DNA of 64,000 bases from Mycobacterium sp. DL99 (lineage in GTDB: Bacteria > Actinomycetota > Actinomycetes > Mycobacteriales > Mycobacteriaceae): positions 4,565,609-4,629,608 of the forward strand of contig NZ_SJOM01000007.1 in the NCBI RefSeq assembly GCF_004762045.1, given 5' to 3'. Within the stretch, counting starts at the first letter, position 1. Every line of letters begins with the position of its first letter. Of this stretch, positions 59,482-64,000 are shown one piece after another. The position numbers and the translations under genes are program-made. A model generated the notes under the pieces. It was not told the origin of the DNA. It did not search any database and worked only from the letters and a program-made list of their open reading frames with translations.

Positions 59482-60246
59482 ATGCAAATCGTCGGTAGTT
59501 CCGCGATCGTCGTCGGCGGTGCGGGTGGCCTGGGTGAGGCGACCGTCCGCCGCCTGCAGGCAGCGGGAGCCAAGGTGGTCGTCGCGGACCTCGCCGACGA
59601 GAAGGGCGCCAGCCTGGAGAAAGAGCTGGGCGTGCGCTATGTGAGCACCGACGCCACCTCCGAGGAGTCGGTACTCGCCGCCATCGCCGAGGCTGAAGCC
59701 CTTGCCCCGCTCCGCATCTCCGTGGACACTCACGGAGGGCCCGCCGCCGGCGGCCGATTGGTCGGCAAGGACGGGTCCCCGCTGGACCTCGACGGGTTCA
59801 AGAAGACCATCGAGTTCTATCTGACCGCGGTGTTCAACGTGATGCGCCTGTCGGCCGCGGCGATCGCCAAGACCGAACCGCTGGAGGAAGGCGGCCGCGG
59901 CGTCATCGTCAACACGGCCTCGATCGCCGGGTTCGAGGGCCAGATCGGCCAGCTGCCGTACTCGGCTGCCAAGGGCGGCGTGCTGGGGATGACGCTCGTC
60001 GCCGCACGCGACCTGTCGCCCCTGGGCATCCGGGTCTGCACCATTGCCCCCGGCACCATCAACACCCCTGCCTACGGCAAGGCCGCCGATCAGCTCGAGC
60101 AGTACTGGGGTCCGCAGGTGCCGTTCCCGAAGCGCATGGGCCGCTCGGTCGAGTACGCCCAGCTGGCTCAGAGCATCATCGAAAACGACTACCTCAACGG
60201 CGAAATCATCCGCCTCGATGGGGCATTGCGCTTCCCTCCCAAGTAA
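59482..60246 (+). CDS. SDR, 3-hydroxyacyl-CoA dehydrogenase type 2 (HSD10)-like
   Basis: SDR of 254 residues: GGAGGLGEATVRRL near residue 13, NTASIAGFEG, catalytic YSAAKGG, and the C-terminal IRLDGALRFPPK. The HSD10-like pattern suggests oxidation of a 3-hydroxyacyl-CoA. Ribosome site AAGAAGGGG. Directly under palindrome copy I and followed 12 bp later by another SDR. Confidence 0.9.
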   Translation: MQIVGSSAIVVGGAGGLGEATVRRLQAAGAKVVVADLADEKGASLEKELGVRYVSTDATSEESVLAAIAEAEALAPLRISVDTHGGPAAGGRLVGKDGSPLDLDGFKKTIEFYLTAVFNVMRLSAAAIAKTEPLEEGGRGVIVNTASIAGFEGQIGQLPYSAAKGGVLGMTLVAARDLSPLGIRVCTIAPGTINTPAYGKAADQLEQYWGPQVPFPKRMGRSVEYAQLAQSIIENDYLNGEIIRLDGALRFPPK

Positions 60247-60258
60247 TAGCCTGACGCG

Positions 60259-60999
60259 ATGGACCTGACCGGAAAGGTCGCCTTTGTCGCCGGCGCCAGC
60301 CGCGGCATCGGCGCGACGATCGCTGCCGCACTGGCCGCCGAGGGTGCCGCGGTGGCCGTGGCCGCCCGCTCCGAACAACCGGGCAAGCTGCCCGGCACGA
60401 TCGGCTCGGTGGCCGCGGACATCAACGATGCTGGCGGGCGCGCAATGCCGGTCGCCTGTGACGTCACCGACGAGGATTCAGTCAACAAGGCTGTCGCCGA
60501 GGCGGTTTCGGAGTTCGGCGGCATCGACATCCTGGTTGCCAACGCCGGTGTGCTGTGGCTCGGCCCGGTGGAGTCGACTCCGCTCAAGCGTTGGCAACTG
60601 TGCCTGGACGTCAACCTCACCGGGGTCTTCCTGGTGACCAAGGCCGTCATCCCGCATGTTCGCGAGCGCGGCGGCGGGTCGCTCATCGCGATCACCACCA
60701 CCGGGGTCGACATGGTCGAGCACGGTGCCAACGCCTACTGGGTGTCCAAGGCCGCGGCCGAACGGCTCTATCTCGGCCTGGCTGCTGACCTGCGCGGTGA
60801 CAACATCGCGGTCAACTGCCTCAGCCCATCACGCGTGGTGCTGACCGAGGGCTGGCAGGCCGGCGGCAGCGGGCTGCAGATCCCTCCGGAGATGGTCGAA
60901 CCGCCCGAGGCGATGGGACTCGCGGCGGTGCGCCTGGCCGGTCAAGATGCCGGCGGCGTCACCGGAACCGTCCAACGCTCCGAGTCGCTCACCTTCTAG
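60259..60999 (+). CDS. Short-chain dehydrogenase/reductase
   Basis: SDR of 246 residues: GASRGIGATIAAAL near residue 12, NAGVL, catalytic YWVSKAAAE. It is less typical at the C-terminus (TVQRSESLTF). Co-transcribed with the HSD10-like gene. Substrate not visible. Confidence 0.9.
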   Translation: MDLTGKVAFVAGASRGIGATIAAALAAEGAAVAVAARSEQPGKLPGTIGSVAADINDAGGRAMPVACDVTDEDSVNKAVAEAVSEFGGIDILVANAGVLWLGPVESTPLKRWQLCLDVNLTGVFLVTKAVIPHVRERGGGSLIAITTTGVDMVEHGANAYWVSKAAAERLYLGLAADLRGDNIAVNCLSPSRVVLTEGWQAGGSGLQIPPEMVEPPEAMGLAAVRLAGQDAGGVTGTVQRSESLTF

Positions 61000-61017
61000 T
61001 TGCCAGCTGCCCGTCGC

Positions 61018-61066
61018 GCGTAACGCCATGGCGGAAAATCGCAGAATCACCGCCACTGCGTTACGC
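61018..61066. terminator. Hairpin 1 between convergent genes
   Basis: Arms GCGTAACGC and GCGTTACGC with inner GGCGG/CCGCC pairs and a 15-nt loop. First of two hairpins in the gap after the SDR gene. Confidence 0.6.
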
Positions 61067-61102
61067 ACGCGTGTGCCGTAACAGCTTGCGCCCCGCCATA
61101 TC

Positions 61103-61134
61103 CCGCGAGCGTGCACAGACACGCACGCTCGCGG
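61103..61134. terminator. Hairpin 2 between convergent genes
   Basis: Perfect 12-bp arms CCGCGAGCGTGC and GCACGCTCGCGG with an 8-nt loop, lying 12 bp beyond the crotonase stop codon. Very stable; likely terminator for both strands. Confidence 0.7.
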
Positions 61135-61145
61135 TACAGCGGTGA

Positions 61146-61910
61146 TCAGTTCTTCGCGATCAAGCCGTCCACGATCCGATTGAAATCAGCCGTTCCGAAC
61201 GACACGTACTCGGCGAGGTTTGCGTAATCCAGCGACGCCATCACCTGCTGCTCCAGCTGGATGTTCATCAGCCGCTTGGTGGCCTCCACCGCCTGCTTCG
61301 GCAGGTCGATCAGCTTCTTCGCGCACGCGATCGCCTCGGCCAGTGGGTCCTCGACCACATGATTGGCCAGGCCCAGTTCAACTGCCCGCTGAGCCTTGAT
61401 CCGCACGCCCGTGAGTGCAAACTCCTTGGCCTGCAACAACGAAATCTGCGAACCCCACACCAGCGGACCACCGTCGGCGGCCACCAGCCCGATCTGTACG
61501 TGCGGATCGGCGAAGTGTGCGTTCTCGGCCATGTAGACCACGTCCGACAGCGCGGCCAGGCTACAGCCGAGCCCGACGGCCGGGCCGTTCACCGCGGCGA
61601 CGACCGGAATGCGGCACCGCACCATGCCGATGACGAGGTCACGTCCGTGCTTGATCGTCTTCTGCCGCAAGGCCTCATCGCGCCGCAACTCGTCGAGGTA
61701 GTTGAAGTCGCCGCCCGCGGAAAACGCCCGGCCGGCACCGGTGATCACGGCGGCGCGCGCATCGGCGTCCTCGTTGAGCGCCTCCCACAACCGCGCGAGG
61801 CCGACGTGCAAGTTGTCGTTGACCGCATTGAGCGCATCGGGGCGGTTCAGCGTGATGATGCGCAGCGCACCGTCGGCCTGCACATTGATTTCGTCTGGCA
61901 TTCCGTACAT
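61146..61910 (-). CDS. Enoyl-CoA hydratase/isomerase (crotonase) family
   Basis: Protein of 254 residues from the ATG at 61910 (4 bp after the dehydrogenase stop); an ATG at 61901 is possible. Crotonase motifs: LNRPDALNAVN, GAGRAFSAGGDFNY (near 57-70) and NGPAVGLGCSLAALSD (near 106-121). It should hydrate or isomerise the enoyl-CoA made by the dehydrogenase pair upstream. Last gene of the operon. Confidence 0.92.
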   Translation of the reverse strand: MYGMPDEINVQADGALRIITLNRPDALNAVNDNLHVGLARLWEALNEDADARAAVITGAGRAFSAGGDFNYLDELRRDEALRQKTIKHGRDLVIGMVRCRIPVVAAVNGPAVGLGCSLAALSDVVYMAENAHFADPHVQIGLVAADGGPLVWGSQISLLQAKEFALTGVRIKAQRAVELGLANHVVEDPLAEAIACAKKLIDLPKQAVEATKRLMNIQLEQQVMASLDYANLAEYVSFGTADFNRIVDGLIAKN

Positions 61911-61914
61911 GTAT

Positions 61915-63003
61915 CTAGACTCCCAGCCCGAGGATTCGTGACGCGATGATGTTCTTCTGGATCTGCGATGTGCCACCCATGACGCTCTGGGCGCGGCTGT
62001 AGAGATACGCGCTCAGCAGTTCGGGATCGCTGGTGCCGGTGACCGCCAACGCGGCATGCCCGACGGACTGCTCGACCCAGGTCATGAGCAGCTTGTCCAA
62101 CGAGCCCTCCGGGCCGTGCTTGAGCCCGTCGAGTTGTTCGGACAGCCGCCGTCGCACATGCAGCCGCAGCATCTCGGCCTGTACCCCGGCCCAGGCGAGG
62201 TCTTCGGGCACTTTCCCCTCGACCCGAGAGGCCATCTCGCGCACCAGCTTTCCGTAGCGCGCCGAATAACCGAGGGTCGACGGTTCACGCTCATGGCTGA
62301 CGACGGTCATGGCCAGCCGCCACCCGTCGCCCGGCTCACCCACCATGTTCGAGGCCGGCACCACCGCACCGTCGAACGCCACCTGACCGAACTCCGTGGT
62401 GACACCGTTGATCATCTGCAGCGGCCGCTGCTCGATGCCGTCCTGGTGCATCGACACGATGAACGCCGAGATCCCCTTGTGCCTGGCCACAGTCTTGTCG
62501 GTGCGGGCCAGCACCAGGCACCAGTCAGCCACATCGGAGTAGCTGGTCCAGATCTTGTGCCCGTTGATGATGTAGTTGTCGCCGTCGCGCGTCGCCGTCG
62601 TGGTCAGCGAGGCGAGATCCGAACCGGCGCCGGGTTCCGAAAAGCCCTGGCACCAACGCTCGGTGCCATTGATCATCCCCGGCAGGAACCGCTGCTGCAG
62701 TTCCTTGCTGCCGTGATGACCCAGGCCGACCACCAGGTAGCCGAGGCTGGGGCGCGGCGGCGCACCGGCCCGGGCCAGCTCCTCGTCGACGATGACGTCG
62801 TAGACCGGCGGCAGGTCCTGGCCGCCGAACTCCTCGGGCCACGAGGTGCCGAAAAACCCTGCGGCATAGAGGGCCTGATGCCACTCCCCCATCCGGGCCC
62901 AGTAGTCGTCACCGGATGCCTTGAAGGACGCGGCGTTGTCCGCCAGCCAGGTCCTCAGGCGGTCCCGGAAGGCAGCTTCCTCAGGTGAATCACGAAAGTC
63001 CAA
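61915..63003 (-). CDS. Acyl-CoA dehydrogenase, large subunit of a probable heterotetramer
   Basis: About 362 residues from the TTG at 63003 with GGAGG upstream; an in-frame extension would overlap the gene before it. Motifs: WPEEFGGQDLPP, WCQGFSEPGAGSDLASL, NGHKIWTSYS and SVMGGTSQIQKNI. The glutamate position in the last signature is Gly, as in the other large chain (25078). It is paired with the short dehydrogenase at 62990. Confidence 0.9.
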   Translation of the reverse strand: MDFRDSPEEAAFRDRLRTWLADNAASFKASGDDYWARMGEWHQALYAAGFFGTSWPEEFGGQDLPPVYDVIVDEELARAGAPPRPSLGYLVVGLGHHGSKELQQRFLPGMINGTERWCQGFSEPGAGSDLASLTTTATRDGDNYIINGHKIWTSYSDVADWCLVLARTDKTVARHKGISAFIVSMHQDGIEQRPLQMINGVTTEFGQVAFDGAVVPASNMVGEPGDGWRLAMTVVSHEREPSTLGYSARYGKLVREMASRVEGKVPEDLAWAGVQAEMLRLHVRRRLSEQLDGLKHGPEGSLDKLLMTWVEQSVGHAALAVTGTSDPELLSAYLYSRAQSVMGGTSQIQKNIIASRILGLGV

Positions 63004-63820
63004 GATCAGTGACCTCCAAGTCCTCCAGCTTGACTGGCCACAACTCGGTGGCCACCAGAACCCGGCGCAGGTACACATGCGCCAGGCATTCCCAGGTGTT
63101 TCCGATCCCGCCGTGCACCTGGATCGCGGTCTCGCAGACGGTGCGCGCGGCGCGGGCGCAGTAGACCTTGGCGATCTTTCCGGCCCGGACGGCTTCCTCG
63201 GCCGGCAGTTCGTCGACGGCCCATGCCGCGTGACGCAGCACGCTGATCGATCCCTCGATCAGCGCGAGTCCTTCGGCCAGCAGGTGTGCGACCGCCTGGT
63301 ACGACCCGATCGTCGAGCCGTACTGCTCACGGACTTTCGCGTAGTCGACGGCCAGCGCGTGCACGCCGCGCGCGGCACCGACCAGGTCGGCGCTGGTGGC
63401 AGCGAGCGCCAGCGCCTGCCAGCGCAAAGCGTCCTCGCTCGACAGCTCGGCGAGCTCGGCGGGCGACTCGACCGCACCTACGGTGCTTCGCGTCAGATCC
63501 ACACCGGCGGTGGCGGCTTCCTCCGTGCCGACCTTCACCTCACGATCGAGCCGCCGCGCCAGATCGTCGGCGAGCACCGGACCGAGGAACGGCACGTCGA
63601 CCAGACCGCGTCCGAACTCCTCGGCGATGATCGCCACTTCCACGCCGGAGGCGCCGTCGGAACGCAGTGTGCGCCAATCGGTTGCGGCGACCGTGCTCTC
63701 CAACCGGGCGATCCGGCCCTCATCCGACAGCTCTCCGACCGCATCCGGTCCGAGGTCGTCGGCCAGTTTCGCTGCGGCCTCTCGCAGCTGCTGCTGTTCA
63801 GACGTCAGACGAACGTCCAT
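62990..63820 (-). CDS. Acyl-CoA dehydrogenase-like small subunit
   Basis: Protein of 276 residues, shorter than normal. It has the N-terminal helical part and the C-terminal bundle (YAKVREQYGSTIGSYQAVAHLL, QVHGGIGNTWE) but the middle beta domain is shrunken. It is the partner of the dehydrogenase that overlaps its end by 14 bp, giving a second heterotetramer pair in the window. Its start overlaps the preceding acyl-CoA synthetase by 23 bp. Confidence 0.88.
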   Translation of the reverse strand: MDVRLTSEQQQLREAAAKLADDLGPDAVGELSDEGRIARLESTVAATDWRTLRSDGASGVEVAIIAEEFGRGLVDVPFLGPVLADDLARRLDREVKVGTEEAATAGVDLTRSTVGAVESPAELAELSSEDALRWQALALAATSADLVGAARGVHALAVDYAKVREQYGSTIGSYQAVAHLLAEGLALIEGSISVLRHAAWAVDELPAEEAVRAGKIAKVYCARAARTVCETAIQVHGGIGNTWECLAHVYLRRVLVATELWPVKLEDLEVTDLGLS

Positions 63821-64000
63821 GCCGCTCCTTCAGCACTCGTCGCAATACCTTTCCGGAAGGTAACCGGGGTATCTCGGTTACGAACTCCACGCGGCTGGGC
63901 CGCTTGTACGAGGCCAGCCGCTCACCGACAAGGTCGATGAGTTCCTCGGCTGACACCGCAGAATGTGTCGTCACCGCGGCCACGATGGCCTCGCCATCGG
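63798..64000 (-). CDS. Acyl-CoA synthetase (AMP-binding), 3' end only
   Basis: Only the last 66 codons are inside the window; the gene continues beyond 64000. The ANL C-terminal domain is clear: GEAIVAAVTTH, LVGERLASYKRPSRVEFV and the motif RLPSGKVLRRVL with the catalytic lysine. It should activate a free acid to its CoA ester for the acyl-CoA dehydrogenase pair that follows. Substrate range cannot be seen. Confidence 0.88.
   Translation of the reverse strand, partial: DGEAIVAAVTTHSAVSAEELIDLVGERLASYKRPSRVEFVTEIPRLPSGKVLRRVLKERHGRSSDV

Noticed and set aside
1..64000. CRISPR arrays, tRNA, rRNA, transposases, integrases, prophage genes
   Set aside because: None found: no direct-repeat arrays and no protein with transposase, recombinase or phage motifs.

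Overview
The window is chromosomal DNA of a high-GC actinobacterium, most likely a rapidly growing Mycobacterium (Mycolicibacterium) or a close relative. This rests on the codon use, the P450 plus 3Fe-4S ferredoxin pairs, the FadE-like acyl-CoA dehydrogenase pairs, a mycofactocin-type SDR, F420/LLM oxidoreductases, a membrane class III nucleotide cyclase and many TetR regulators. I see no tRNA, rRNA, CRISPR array or insertion sequence. Nearly every gene looks catabolic, so this is probably a catabolic island for a cyclic or terpenoid/steroid-like or aromatic carbon source. The substrate cannot be read from the sequence.

Layout: 1-3662 (+) two 3-hydroxyisobutyrate-dehydrogenase-like genes, then P450, ferredoxin and hydrolase. 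3761-6477 (-) P450, ferredoxin, DUF1330 and LLM oxidoreductase, followed by a decayed SDR. 6927-10919 (+) TetR, acyl-CoA dehydrogenase, APH-like kinase and quinone reductase. 10876-14001 a LEH-like protein, a P450, an unknown protein and a TetR. 14052-20959 (-) a six-gene beta-oxidation-like operon. 21179-27018 (+) a seven-gene Rieske operon ending in a 36-bp perfect palindrome. 27114-29394 (-) enoyl-CoA hydratase and cyclase. 29601-31682 (+) TetR and mycofactocin-type SDR. 31693-41682 (-) a TetR-ferredoxin-P450-amidohydrolase-M24-M24-crotonase-CoA transferase-SDR operon. 41851-43487 (-) SDR and hydrolase. 43673-45456 (+) a hydrolase-LuxR fusion and a methyltransferase. 45464-54462 (-) an mhpC-mhpA-mhpB-like meta-cleavage operon joined to a KSTD-like flavoprotein, LLM, SDR, cyclase and FMN reductase. 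54593-57532 (+) IclR, a second KSTD-like flavoprotein and TetR. 57521-59402 (-) MeaB and a broken thiolase. 59482-60999 (+) two SDRs. 61146-64000 (-) crotonase, an acyl-CoA dehydrogenase pair and the 3' end of an acyl-CoA synthetase.

The most interesting signal is a recurring 15-bp palindrome, GAGAAY-N3-RTTCTC, in at least nine places between 6.5 and 59.4 kb. Each is in a promoter region (P450 operon, both sides of the Rieske divergon, TetR at 29.6 kb, mycofactocin-type SDR, hydrolase at 43.5 kb, mhp-like operon, thiolase/SDR divergon). One regulator probably unites these operons. The TetR gene at 29601-30320 has a copy on each side and is the best candidate.

A workable reading, which is inference, is: P450s and the Rieske oxygenase hydroxylate the substrate; the SDRs oxidise alcohols; CoA transferases/ligase, acyl-CoA dehydrogenases, crotonases and thiolase shorten side chains; KSTD-like flavoproteins desaturate or aromatise rings; and MhpA/MhpB/MhpC-type enzymes hydroxylate, cleave and hydrolyse the resulting aromatic ring. 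Three genes (two SDRs and a thiolase) are broken, so part of the island is decaying or redundant.
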